From JAVWHX01 sp036639875 (GTDB lineage Bacteria; Bacillota_I; Bacilli_A; Erysipelotrichales; Coprobacillaceae), in NCBI GenBank assembly GCA_036639875.1, contig JAVWHX010000034.1, positions 1-24,871 on the forward strand: 24,871 nucleotides of DNA, read 5' to 3'. The translations under genes and the position numbers were made by a program. The notes under the pieces were generated by a model. The model worked only from the letters and a program-made list of their open reading frames with translations, ran no database searches and was not told where the DNA came from. This document shows, piece after piece, positions 8,320 through 15,969 of this stretch (position 1 is the stretch's first letter; each line of letters starts with the position of its first letter).

Positions 8320-8370
8320 ACTCTAAAAATAAAAACTGCACTACCGCTTATTCAACTTCGGTAATACAGT
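8320..8370 (-). terminator. Terminator of the mgtE unit
   Basis: The 12-nt arms 8335-8346 and 8359-8370 pair with two mismatches (ACTG..CAGT outside, ACCG..CGGT inside). On the minus strand they are followed by a T-rich stretch (complement of 8322-8334). It lies 13 nt after the stop of the small membrane protein gene. Confidence 0.6.
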
Positions 8371-8382
8371 ATATTTATAATC

Positions 8383-8847
8383 TTATTCATCAATTTCTCT
8401 AAGATGTTGCAAATGAATTCCAATATGTCCAATACCAAGAATTAACGTTGATATCAAAAGTGGAATATTCAAATGATAAACACTTAATAAAGCAAACGCA
8501 ATAATCGGTAAGAATGCACCAGGAACAGGTATTCTTAAAAAAGAACGATAAAAATCTGGAAGTTGTTTATCACTTCTAAAATAACGAATCCAATAACATT
8601 CATACAAAACCATAAAAATCATCGATAAAGCCAACCATATTATGGATAAAGAAGCAGTTTTATTAAATATAACAACTGAAAAAATAGTTACCAAAATTTG
8701 CCCTATCTTTTCACAAAACAATAAAATTTTATTTTCTTGTGATGAACTATAACCTACAGGTTGATATTTAGTCCAAATCATATTTGGAACAAAAAGCATT
8801 AATAAGTAAATAATACCAATTATAGATATATACATAGATTCAATCAT
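8383..8847 (-). CDS. Four-span membrane protein, unknown function
   Basis: This 154-residue protein is almost entirely hydrophobic, with about four predicted spans (roughly 5-25, 48-85 as one or two spans, 105-125 and 128-148) and no recognisable catalytic motif. A Lys/Arg-rich loop (YFRSDKQLPDFYRSFLR) precedes the last pair of helices. The ATG at 8847 has an AGGAGC ribosome binding site. It begins 9 nt after the mgtE stop and ends just before a terminator, so it is the second gene of an mgtE operon. A role near Mg2+ transport is guilt by association only. Confidence 0.7.
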   Translation of the reverse strand: MIESMYISIIGIIYLLMLFVPNMIWTKYQPVGYSSSQENKILLFCEKIGQILVTIFSVVIFNKTASLSIIWLALSMIFMVLYECYWIRYFRSDKQLPDFYRSFLRIPVPGAFLPIIAFALLSVYHLNIPLLISTLILGIGHIGIHLQHLREIDE

Positions 8848-8856
8848 ATTCTGCTC

Positions 8857-10215
8857 CTATATTCCTAAAAGAACCCCCGCAATTGTAAAATAAACAATCA
8901 AAGATAATGCATCAACTATTGTTGTAATAAAAGGACTTGCCATAACCGCAGGATCAAAACCGATTTTATCCGCAAGTACTGGTAAAATACAACCAACAAA
9001 CTTTGCAACAACAACAGTTGCAAATAAAGTGAAGCAGATAACCAAAGCAACCATTAATGAAGTATGATCAACCAACATCACCTTTGCAAAGTTAGCAATT
9101 GCCAAAGTTCCTCCAACAAGCACTGAAACTCTTAATTCTTTAAGAATAATAACTGGTAATTCTTTAAACTCAATTTCATCTAATGAAATAGCACGTATTA
9201 CTGATACAGAGGCTTGAGAGCCACAATTCCCACCAGTATCCATTAACATAGGAATAAATGCTGTTAGGATAACACAACTTGATAGCGCTGCTTCATATCC
9301 TTGAATAATCTTTCCAGTAATTGAAGCAGAAATCATCAAAATCATCAACCAAGGAATACGTTTTTTATATGTTTCAAAAACACTTGTTTTCATATAAGGT
9401 TGATCAGTTGGTGTAATAGCTGCCATCATTTCAATATCTTCAGTTGCTTCTTCTTCGATAATATCCATAACATCATCAACTGTGATAATTCCCACCAGTC
9501 TGTTTTCGTTATCTACTACAGGCATTGCTGCAAAATCATATTTTTGAAATTGTCTAACAACCTCTTCTTGGTCATCCAATGTATGAACAGTAATAACATT
9601 TTCAGTCATTAATTCTTTTACATTATCATCTTCTTCAGCCAAGATAAGTTCTCTTAAAGTGAGAATCCCTAACAAATGCGTCTGTGCATCTGTTACATAA
9701 CAAATATTAATTGTTTCTTTATCTAAACCAATTTTTCTAATTCTTTCAATCGCATCTTTAACACTCATATATGCTCTTAAATCAACAAATTCAACAGTCA
9801 TGACACTCCCAGCGGAATCATCGGGATATTTCAACAAACTGTTAATTTCTCTTCTTGTATCTTTATCAACAACAGCTAATATTCGTTTTACAACATTAGC
9901 AGGCATTTCTTCTAACATATCTACTGCATCATCTGAATACAAATCACTCATAATTTGCCCTATTTCTCTATTTGTTAGGGACTCAATAATCATTTGCTCA
10001 TATTCTACAGGAATATGCGAAAAGACTTCAGCAGCATTATCTTTAGGCAATAATCTAAAGATTCTTACAACATCATCTTTCTCTTCAAATGTTTCAATAA
10101 TTTCAGCAATATCCGCTTCATTTAAATCAATAAGTAATTCTCTAATCTGATGATATTTTTTATCTTTTAATAAATCATTTATTTGTTTTTCTAACTCTTC
10201 AATTCTTTCTTCCAT
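8857..10215 (-). CDS. mgtE: MgtE magnesium channel/transporter
   Basis: This 452-residue protein has the full MgtE layout. An N-terminal helical domain (about 1-130) carries LPKDNAAEVF and YPDDSAGSVMT. Tandem CBS domains (about 137-255) follow, then five membrane spans (about 285-452) with the signature IPMLMDTGGNCGSQAS (321-336) and DPAVMASPFITTIVDA (421-436), whose Asp lines the ion path. MgtE lets Mg2+ into the cell, and its cytosolic domains close the pore when Mg2+ is high. AAGGGGG lies upstream of the ATG. A short ORF overlaps the start of the gene. The short upstream region leaves no space for an M-box riboswitch. Confidence 0.96.
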   Translation of the reverse strand: MEERIEELEKQINDLLKDKKYHQIRELLIDLNEADIAEIIETFEEKDDVVRIFRLLPKDNAAEVFSHIPVEYEQMIIESLTNREIGQIMSDLYSDDAVDMLEEMPANVVKRILAVVDKDTRREINSLLKYPDDSAGSVMTVEFVDLRAYMSVKDAIERIRKIGLDKETINICYVTDAQTHLLGILTLRELILAEEDDNVKELMTENVITVHTLDDQEEVVRQFQKYDFAAMPVVDNENRLVGIITVDDVMDIIEEEATEDIEMMAAITPTDQPYMKTSVFETYKKRIPWLMILMISASITGKIIQGYEAALSSCVILTAFIPMLMDTGGNCGSQASVSVIRAISLDEIEFKELPVIILKELRVSVLVGGTLAIANFAKVMLVDHTSLMVALVICFTLFATVVVAKFVGCILPVLADKIGFDPAVMASPFITTIVDALSLIVYFTIAGVLLGI

Positions 10216-10289
10216 AATTGTTCCCCCTTGATATCATTGATGTTTAGACAAGGAAATAGCTCGGGAACATCGCTTTCTTTTTCAAACAT
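10191..10289 (-). CDS. Putative 32-codon leader ORF of mgtE
   Basis: An ATG at 10289 preceded by AGGAAAGGA opens a 32-codon frame. It begins MFEKESDVPELFP and ends at a TAG 25 nt inside mgtE in another frame. The mgtE ribosome binding site and start codon both lie inside it, so its translation must affect mgtE initiation. The N-terminus is rich in Glu/Asp with two Pro. This composition resembles leader peptides such as enterobacterial mgtL, where acidic/proline codons destabilise ribosomes at low Mg2+. No sequence homology to mgtL is claimed. It could instead be a simple translational-coupling ORF, or not translated at all. Confidence 0.5.
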   Translation of the reverse strand: MFEKESDVPELFPCLNINDIKGEQLWKKELKS

Positions 10290-10323
10290 ACAATCACATC
10301 CTTTCCTAACAATTATCGACATT

Positions 10324-10329
10324 ATTATA
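10324..10329 (-). promoter_or_regulatory. Probable -10 box of the mgtE unit
   Basis: A TATAAT on the minus strand lies 35 nt before the leader-ORF ATG, just after the rpsO terminator. No good -35 is visible. If used, the transcript would have only about 25-30 nt before the leader ORF. Confidence 0.45.
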
Positions 10330-10339
10330 ATTGAAAAAA

Positions 10340-10371
10340 TAAAAAAAAGATATTGTTTTTTACAATATCTT
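10340..10371 (-). terminator. Terminator of rpsO
   Basis: AAGATATTGT (10347-10356) pairs perfectly with ACAATATCTT (10362-10371) around five T, and a T run follows on the minus strand. Confidence 0.85.
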
Positions 10372-10636
10372 ATCTTCTTAATCCTAAGCTATCAACTAAT
10401 GTTGTATATCTATCAAGATTTTTATTTTTTAAATATTTTAATAAATCTCTTCTTCTACCAATCTTCTTTAAAAGACCTCTATTTGAATGATGATCTTTTT
10501 TATGAACTTTGAAATGTCCATTTAATTTGTTGATGTCTGCAGTTAATACAGCAATTTGTACTTCTGGAGAACCTGTATCTCCTTCTTTAGTAGCATATTG
10601 CTTCATAATTGCTGTTTTTTCTTCTTTAGTTAACAT
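10370..10636 (-). CDS. rpsO: 30S ribosomal protein S15
   Basis: This 88-residue protein has the full S15 length and motifs: DTGSPEVQIAVLT (20-32), HKKDHHSNRGLL (45-56) and GRRRDLLKYL (60-69). It binds the 16S rRNA central domain early in 30S assembly. The ATG at 10636 has AAGGAGG upstream. A strong promoter, a leader of about 75 nt that may carry the S15 autoregulatory structure, and a strong terminator make it a monocistronic unit. In many bacteria pnp follows directly; here the mgtE unit lies between them. Confidence 0.97.
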   Translation of the reverse strand: MLTKEEKTAIMKQYATKEGDTGSPEVQIAVLTADINKLNGHFKVHKKDHHSNRGLLKKIGRRRDLLKYLKNKNLDRYTTLVDSLGLRR

Positions 10637-10712
10637 TGTATTTCCTCCTTATTGAACTTAGCTAACTCCAAGGTATAGGTCGAGGACTCTTATATCCTAG
10701 ATGTTGCCGCAA
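10637..10712 (-). promoter_or_regulatory. rpsO leader, candidate S15 autoregulatory RNA
   Basis: From the predicted start near 10712 to the ATG, the leader of about 75 nt is more structured and GC-richer than its surroundings. AGGA can pair with TCCT across the TATAAGAG stretch, AGG(A)TATA can pair with TATACCT, and CCTT can pair with the AAGG of the ribosome binding site. S15 represses its own translation through leader structures in several phyla. Assignment here rests on position and pairing, not on a model match. Confidence 0.5.
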
Positions 10713-10717
10713 TGATT

Positions 10718-10746
10718 ATTATAGAGATAATAACAGTAAAAGTCAA
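10718..10746 (-). promoter_or_regulatory. Strong promoter of rpsO
   Basis: On the minus strand, TTGACT (10741-10746) and TATAAT (10718-10723) are separated by 17 nt. The -35 begins just downstream of the stop of the permease gene. Confidence 0.85.
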
Positions 10747-10749
10747 GAT

Positions 10750-11616
10750 TTATTTGATACTATCGCTATTTATTCGTTTCTTAATAAGAACAATTGCAAT
10801 TCCTATCAAAGCAAATGATAAACAATGTAAAAAATCAAAAGATTCATTTAAAAAGATTAAGGATTCAAGATATGTAAATAACGGATTTAAGCTTAAAAAG
10901 AAACTTGTTTTTAAAGCACCAATAACTTGAATAGATTTCATATATGTGACTTGTATATAAGCAAAGCCTATTCCAGATATCACAATAAATAAAAACCAGT
11001 TCATTAAACTTATTTGATATAAATGTCTAACATCAAATTGTCCTACAACAAGACAATGAATAAGCAAAGGAATAAAGCCATATAACAGTTCACAAAAAGA
11101 TAAATTCAAAGTACTCTCTAACTTCCACTTCTGTATCAATACATTTCCTAACATATATAAAAACATACCAGCAAACAATAACCAAAAACCAATCTTAATA
11201 GATAATATTTGAAAATGAATAGATAGTAAAAAAGCAAAAACAGATAACATAATAGCTATCCATTCATTACGATTAGGTTTCTTTTTTAATAAAACAATAG
11301 AGAAAAGAAAAGTCAATGTTGGAGCAAGTGCATTAATTAATGCATTATCTATCCCCTTCACTTGATTCATTCCTAAAAAAGTAAAATAGAAATTTAAATA
11401 AATAGCAAGAATACCTATCACTATCATTTTCTTTTTATTATATGATACAAAAGATATCTTTTTATATTTCATATATATACCAATAAATAACAATGATAAG
11501 AAAACACGAAGAGTTGCTAAAAAAAGAAAAGGAACTTCATTCAACAACAACTTCATAACAATAATATTTGTACCCCAAAAGAAACTTGCTAAAAAGAGTT
11601 GTAAGTAAATTGACAT
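10750..11616 (-). CDS. EamA/DMT-superfamily permease
   Basis: This 288-residue, highly hydrophobic protein has ten likely membrane helices in two homologous halves, the layout of the drug/metabolite transporter (EamA) superfamily. The N-terminus LASFFWGTNIIVMKLLL is the classic first-helix motif, and ALAPTLTFLFSIVLLKKKPN and FFLSLNPLFTYLESLIFLNE are the equivalent segments ending each half. Members export amino acids, metabolites or drugs; the substrate here is unknown. The ribosome binding site is weak (GGTGAT). It starts 45 nt after the merR-like gene with no terminator between them, so it is probably co-transcribed with, and may be a target of, that regulator. Confidence 0.85.
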   Translation of the reverse strand: MSIYLQLFLASFFWGTNIIVMKLLLNEVPFLFLATLRVFLSLLFIGIYMKYKKISFVSYNKKKMIVIGILAIYLNFYFTFLGMNQVKGIDNALINALAPTLTFLFSIVLLKKKPNRNEWIAIMLSVFAFLLSIHFQILSIKIGFWLLFAGMFLYMLGNVLIQKWKLESTLNLSFCELLYGFIPLLIHCLVVGQFDVRHLYQISLMNWFLFIVISGIGFAYIQVTYMKSIQVIGALKTSFFLSLNPLFTYLESLIFLNESFDFLHCLSFALIGIAIVLIKKRINSDSIK

Positions 11617-11661
11617 ATGATCACCAATGATAGTATGAACAGTTTTACTCTTTTCTTACAT

Positions 11662-12945
11662 TTACTTATGATTAATAATAGAAATAAAGCGATCAATATA
11701 TTCTTGATCTAGCATTGCATATTGAAAATAATCACTATTTGATATTTTCTCTGGTTTATACTTCATAACTTGATTATCTAGTTCAACCAATTCACTATAA
11801 GTCTGTTCTTCATACTGAGATGTTGTTTGACAATCAACAAATACAAGTTTATTCCCGTCATCCATTATCAGATAATAATAGAAATCACCTTTTGATTGAA
11901 CATAAGGAATCTGATTCCCATGAAATCCAGTTTTGACTTGTTGAACTTCATCAAAATTATAATGTGTACCTCCAATATTGAAAAGCGAATATTTTATGAT
12001 ACCTTCATTATGAACAGCAGTGACATTAGTAAAGCAAAACAATCCAATCAACGTACTACAAACAATTAATTTCCATTTATGTTTAACCAATCTACTAAAC
12101 AACCATTCATAATCCTTGAAATCTTTATGTTTCATAAAACGACTTATAAAACCTAAAAATAATAACAGAATTTCAAAACCTAATAGTAAAAAGCCTAAAG
12201 TTGTCCATCTACTTTGAGTTAAAATATATGTTGTATCTTGCATAAAAACAAGATTTTGAAGAAACATAATACCAAACATACTTCCAAAGAGAATAACAAG
12301 CAATATTATAAATATCAAAAACATTTTAAGAAAATGAATAATTCCTTGTTTCAATGTTTCTTTTTGAAATTTATACTTTGTGATAAAGGAACGCCAACTC
12401 AAAGTTAAGCAAATAGTCATAACTGTAGATAACAACAATCCTATCCATAAGCGATCATATTGCTTCATTTCAAGAAAGAGAAGTGAACTTAAAATAGGTC
12501 CCATTCCAACAATCGTTAAAAAGATTTGTCTTGATAAAGAAGGAAGTTCGTTTTCAGCTAAAGATTCAATAAACTCTTGATATTCGTCAGAATCTAAAAG
12601 TTCTACTGTATCATAAAGTTTTTGATAATCCCCTTTTGCCTTTAAGACATCTACACATAAGTTCTTACAATCATTTCTATCTAGTTCTTCTTTATTAAAT
12701 ACTTCAATGCGTTCATAGAGAATATCATCTAACTTTTGATTCCCTTTTTCTATATCTATCAGTTCTTGAATAGACAGACCACACTTTCTTAATAATTTAA
12801 TTCGCAATAATTTTTCAATATCATCTTCACTATATTCTCGATAATCAGAATGATTTCTAGAAATCTCAATCAATCCTTTACCTTCATAAAAACGAATAGC
12901 TTTGGCAGACAATCCTGTTTTTAATTCTACGTCTTTTATTCTCAT
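11662..12945 (-). CDS. Membrane-anchored MerR-family regulator
   Basis: This 427-residue protein has an N-terminal MerR winged-helix domain (about 1-70: MRIKDVELKTGLSAKAIRFY and the REYSEDDIEKLLRIKLLRKCGLS helix), then a short helical linker. Five hydrophobic spans follow (about 140-310), and the C-terminal domain of about 115 residues is probably outside the membrane. Most MerR proteins are soluble dimers that twist promoters with 19-20 bp spacers; this one looks like a one-component membrane sensor. The ATG at 12945 is preferred to the GTG at 12954 because its spacing to GAGGTG is better. A MerR-type operator overlaps its own promoter, suggesting autoregulation. The ligand is unknown. Confidence 0.85.
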   Translation of the reverse strand: MRIKDVELKTGLSAKAIRFYEGKGLIEISRNHSDYREYSEDDIEKLLRIKLLRKCGLSIQELIDIEKGNQKLDDILYERIEVFNKEELDRNDCKNLCVDVLKAKGDYQKLYDTVELLDSDEYQEFIESLAENELPSLSRQIFLTIVGMGPILSSLLFLEMKQYDRLWIGLLLSTVMTICLTLSWRSFITKYKFQKETLKQGIIHFLKMFLIFIILLVILFGSMFGIMFLQNLVFMQDTTYILTQSRWTTLGFLLLGFEILLLFLGFISRFMKHKDFKDYEWLFSRLVKHKWKLIVCSTLIGLFCFTNVTAVHNEGIIKYSLFNIGGTHYNFDEVQQVKTGFHGNQIPYVQSKGDFYYYLIMDDGNKLVFVDCQTTSQYEEQTYSELVELDNQVMKYKPEKISNSDYFQYAMLDQEYIDRFISIINHK

Positions 12946-12963
12946 TTCTTTCACCTCACCCTC

Positions 12964-12994
12964 TTTTTACACCTTACCCCTAGGATAAGGTCAA
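12964..12994 (-). promoter_or_regulatory. MerR-type promoter/operator
   Basis: On the minus strand, -35 TTGACC (12989-12994) and a poor -10 TAAAAA (12964-12969) are separated by 19 bp, the over-long spacer typical of MerR-activated promoters. Inside and overlapping lies a 21-bp dyad (12971-12991) with perfect 6-bp arms ACCTTA/TAAGGT and further inner pairs. This is almost certainly the binding site of the adjacent MerR-like protein. Confidence 0.8.
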
Positions 12995-13003
12995 GTGATT
13001 TTT

Positions 13004-13028
13004 AAAAAAAGATGCATTTAAGCATCTT
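13004..13028 (-). terminator. Terminator of the pyr operon
   Basis: AAGATGC (13009-13015) pairs with GCATCTT (13022-13028) around six nt. Seven T follow on the minus strand. It overlaps the pyrD stop codon. Confidence 0.85.
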
Positions 13029-13944
13029 AATATTGATGTGACTTCCCAATAATTTCATGAATATCTTGAATTCCCATATCATCTAAAATATCATTCATTT
13101 CTTGAATAATCTTTGGACACGCATATGGATCAACAAGATTCTGACAACCTACAGCGACTGCACTCGCACCAGCCATCATCATTTCAATAGCATCTCTACC
13201 AGTTGCTATGCCGCCCATTCCAATAACTGGAATAGATACTGCTTGTGAAACCTGATAAACCATTTTCAATGCAACTGGGAAAATAGCTGGTCCACTATAA
13301 CCACCCGTTTTATTTGCAATAATAGGTCTTCCAGTTTTTAAATCAAAACGCATTCCGATTAAAGTATTAATCATTGTAATTCCATCAGCCCCAGCTGCTT
13401 CTACAGCTTTTGCCATTGCAACTATATCAGTAACATTTGGAGATAACTTAATATAAACAGGAACCTTTGAAACTTCCTTAATTGCTTTTGTTAAATCTGC
13501 AGCCATCTCTGGATTTGTACCAAATTGAATTCCCCCAGCTTTAACATTAGGACATGAAATGTTGATTTCTAAAGCTCCAACCATATCATGTGTTGATATT
13601 CTTTTTGCACACTCTACATAATCATCAAAACAACTCCCTGCAACATTAGCAATTACTTTATCTGTATAAAGAGGTCTTAGTTTTTCTAATTCCTCATTCA
13701 TAACGGCATCAACACCAGGATTCTGTAATCCAATAGCATTTAACATACCGCTAGGTCCTTCAGCAATACGAGGCAAAGGATTTCCATAACGTGCTTCTAA
13801 AGTTGTTCCCTTTAACATCATAGATCCAAGAACATTAATATCATAAAACTTTTCAAATTCATAACCAAATCCAAATGTACCACTTGCTGGTATAACAGGG
13901 TTTTTCATATCTAACCCTGGTAGTTTCACTCTTAAATTACTCAT
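13027..13944 (-). CDS. pyrD: Dihydroorotate dehydrogenase B, catalytic subunit
   Basis: This 305-residue flavoprotein of class 1B oxidises dihydroorotate to orotate, the fourth step of pyrimidine synthesis, passing electrons to NAD+ through PyrK. Visible motifs are the FMN/substrate-site PASGTFGFG (19-27), NAIGLQNPG (69-77), INISCPNVKAGG with the catalytic Cys131, and the C-terminal phosphate-binding PVIGMGGIATGRDAIEMMMAGASAV stretch. Cys as the catalytic base, together with the neighbouring pyrK, distinguishes it from membrane-bound class 2 enzymes, which use Ser. The start overlaps the pyrK end by 8 nt (ATGAGTAA), implying translational coupling. Confidence 0.96.
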   Translation of the reverse strand: MSNLRVKLPGLDMKNPVIPASGTFGFGYEFEKFYDINVLGSMMLKGTTLEARYGNPLPRIAEGPSGMLNAIGLQNPGVDAVMNEELEKLRPLYTDKVIANVAGSCFDDYVECAKRISTHDMVGALEINISCPNVKAGGIQFGTNPEMAADLTKAIKEVSKVPVYIKLSPNVTDIVAMAKAVEAAGADGITMINTLIGMRFDLKTGRPIIANKTGGYSGPAIFPVALKMVYQVSQAVSIPVIGMGGIATGRDAIEMMMAGASAVAVGCQNLVDPYACPKIIQEMNDILDDMGIQDIHEIIGKSHQY

Positions 13945-14695
13945 TGATAATCACCTCACTAGAATGTAATATTGGCCCTTCAACACATATTCTCTTATAT
14001 GGTTTTGTTTTCACTTTACATGAACATCCCATACAAGCACCAAAGCCACATCCCATGCGAGCTTCAAATGAAAGATAACCATTTTGTGGGTAAGTCTTCA
14101 CTAAAGCATCTAACATTCTTTCAGGTCCACATGTATAATAGACTTCCATTGGTATATTATGATTTTCTAAAACATCAATAACTGTTCCCTTATCACCAAC
14201 GCTACCATCCATTGTTGCAATAAAAGTAGGACATAATTTTTCAAATTCTTCTTTATAGAAAATCTCTTTTTCACTATTAAATCCCAAAACAGCAATAACT
14301 TTAATACCTTTTTCGATCAAATCTTTAGCTAACTTATACATTGGTGGAACACCTAATCCACCACCAATAACTGCTGCACAATTATATTTCAAATCAATAA
14401 AACCATTACCTAAACCAATCAAACAATCTAAAGTATCACCAATTTGTTTATCAGCAAGAATTTGAGTTCCTTCACCAACAACTCTAAAAATAATCGTAAT
14501 ATGATTTTCATCATAATCACAGATACTCATTGGTCTTCTTAAATAAGGCTGTAAAGTATCACTTATTTTAATATTAATAAACTGTCCTGGCGCACTAATA
14601 TAACTTGCTGCTTCACCTTCTATTACCATTTCATAAACATCATTTGTTAATTGACGCTTAGAAATAATTGTCATCATTCCTTGATAATTAGCCAT
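13937..14695 (-). CDS. pyrK: Dihydroorotate dehydrogenase electron-transfer subunit
   Basis: This 252-residue FAD and [2Fe-2S] protein of the ferredoxin-reductase family shuttles electrons from PyrD to NAD+. The FAD motif RRPMSIC (53-59), the nucleotide-binding GGGLGVPPMY (111-120), and the cluster ligands Cys216, Cys221, Cys224 and Cys237 (with an extra Cys226) are all present, so it looks intact. The ATG overlaps the pyrC stop as TAATG, with GGAGG upstream. Confidence 0.95.
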   Translation of the reverse strand: MANYQGMMTIISKRQLTNDVYEMVIEGEAASYISAPGQFINIKISDTLQPYLRRPMSICDYDENHITIIFRVVGEGTQILADKQIGDTLDCLIGLGNGFIDLKYNCAAVIGGGLGVPPMYKLAKDLIEKGIKVIAVLGFNSEKEIFYKEEFEKLCPTFIATMDGSVGDKGTVIDVLENHNIPMEVYYTCGPERMLDALVKTYPQNGYLSFEARMGCGFGACMGCSCKVKTKPYKRICVEGPILHSSEVIINE

Positions 14696-15969
14696 TATAA
14701 ATCCTCCAATTCTACAATTTTACCATTAACGATATTTGCAATAATTTGCCCATCACATCTAACTCCAATAAAAGGTGTATTGATAGACTTAGATTGAATA
14801 TCTTCTTCTTTGATTTCAAACGATTTCTCCAAATCTAATATACATAAGTTTGCAGTTTTACCAACCTCTATACTCGCATCTAATCTGAGTACATTCGCTG
14901 GACCAACTGTTAAAGCATCCAAAATCACTGGCAAAGAAACCAAATTCTTTTTAACAAGGTAAGTATATAATAAAGGAAATGCATGTTGAATACCAATGAT
15001 TCCAAATGGTGCATCTTGAATTGGGCGATTCTTTTCATCTCTTGCATGAGGAGCATGATCAGTTGCAATAACCTTGATTGTTTTATCATTCAAACCATTA
15101 ATTAATGCTTGATGATCTTCTTTTGATCTTAATGGTGGATTCATTTTATAATTAGGATGACAATCCTTAATGTTTTCATCAGTTAAAATCAAATGATGAG
15201 GAGAAGCTTCCCCACTTACTTTCATTCCTTCTTTTAAAGCATTTCTCAATAAATCAACTGTTTCTAATGTTGAAATATGACAAACATGATAACGATTATG
15301 AATATCTCTTACAAGATTTAAATCTCTTTCTACTTGCTTATATTCAGATGCACTATTAATACCAATCAAACCATTCTCATTAGCATATTTACCTTCATGA
15401 ATACAACCTCCATGAAGTTCTCTTTCATCTTCACAATGAGCAACAATAATAGAATCGAGATTTGTTGCCAATTGCATAGCCAATTCCATCATTTCATCAC
15501 TTTGCACACCTTTACCATCATCAGAGAATCCAACAACAATATCCTCTTTGATAATATTTTCCATATCCACTAACTCTTTACCGTTTAATCCCTTTGTAAT
15601 TGCGCTATATGTATACACATTCACATGAGCATCTTTTTTTACACGTTCAGTAAAATCTTCAATTGTCTCTTTATTATCCATACATGGCAAAGTATTAGCC
15701 ATTGCAACGACTGTTCCATAACCACCATACAACGCACTCAATGTTCCAGTTTCAATTGTTTCTTTATGTGTATATCCAGGTTCTCTTAAATGAGTATGAA
15801 TATCAATAAAATTATGAGAAACAACTTTCCCTTTTAAATCATATGTATAGACTTCTTCATCAATATTCGAAGCAATTTTAACAATAACACCATCCATGAT
15901 TAAAATATCAACATCTTCAAACATTTGATTTCTATATAATTTTGCATTCTTTAATAAAAAACTATTCAT
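14695..15969 (-). CDS. pyrC: Dihydroorotase
   Basis: This 424-residue protein is a class I dihydroorotase that cyclises carbamoyl-aspartate to dihydroorotate using zinc. The amidohydrolase metal ligands are visible: HTHLREPG (His58 and His60), the conserved Asp in FSDDGKGV, AHCED, CHIST and ATDHAPH. The length fits the long, PyrC-like class I form of Firmicutes. The ATG at 15969 is used; a GTG one codon earlier is also possible. It overlaps pyrB by 8 nt, continuing the tight coupling of this operon. Confidence 0.95.
   Translation of the reverse strand: MNSFLLKNAKLYRNQMFEDVDILIMDGVIVKIASNIDEEVYTYDLKGKVVSHNFIDIHTHLREPGYTHKETIETGTLSALYGGYGTVVAMANTLPCMDNKETIEDFTERVKKDAHVNVYTYSAITKGLNGKELVDMENIIKEDIVVGFSDDGKGVQSDEMMELAMQLATNLDSIIVAHCEDERELHGGCIHEGKYANENGLIGINSASEYKQVERDLNLVRDIHNRYHVCHISTLETVDLLRNALKEGMKVSGEASPHHLILTDENIKDCHPNYKMNPPLRSKEDHQALINGLNDKTIKVIATDHAPHARDEKNRPIQDAPFGIIGIQHAFPLLYTYLVKKNLVSLPVILDALTVGPANVLRLDASIEVGKTANLCILDLEKSFEIKEEDIQSKSINTPFIGVRCDGQIIANIVNGKIVELEDL

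Noticed and set aside
9800..10150. 116-codon plus-strand ORF antisense to mgtE
   Set aside because: A Ser/Ile-rich mirror of the MgtE N-domain codons with no ribosome binding site.
10216..10340. M-box magnesium riboswitch upstream of mgtE
   Set aside because: Only about 50 nt lie between the rpsO terminator and the uORF, too short for an M-box (about 160 nt), and no matching motif is seen.
10228..10512. Plus-strand ORF over mgtE leader and rpsO
   Set aside because: Opposes rpsO, is hydrophobic and low-complexity, and covers the terminator; a shadow frame.
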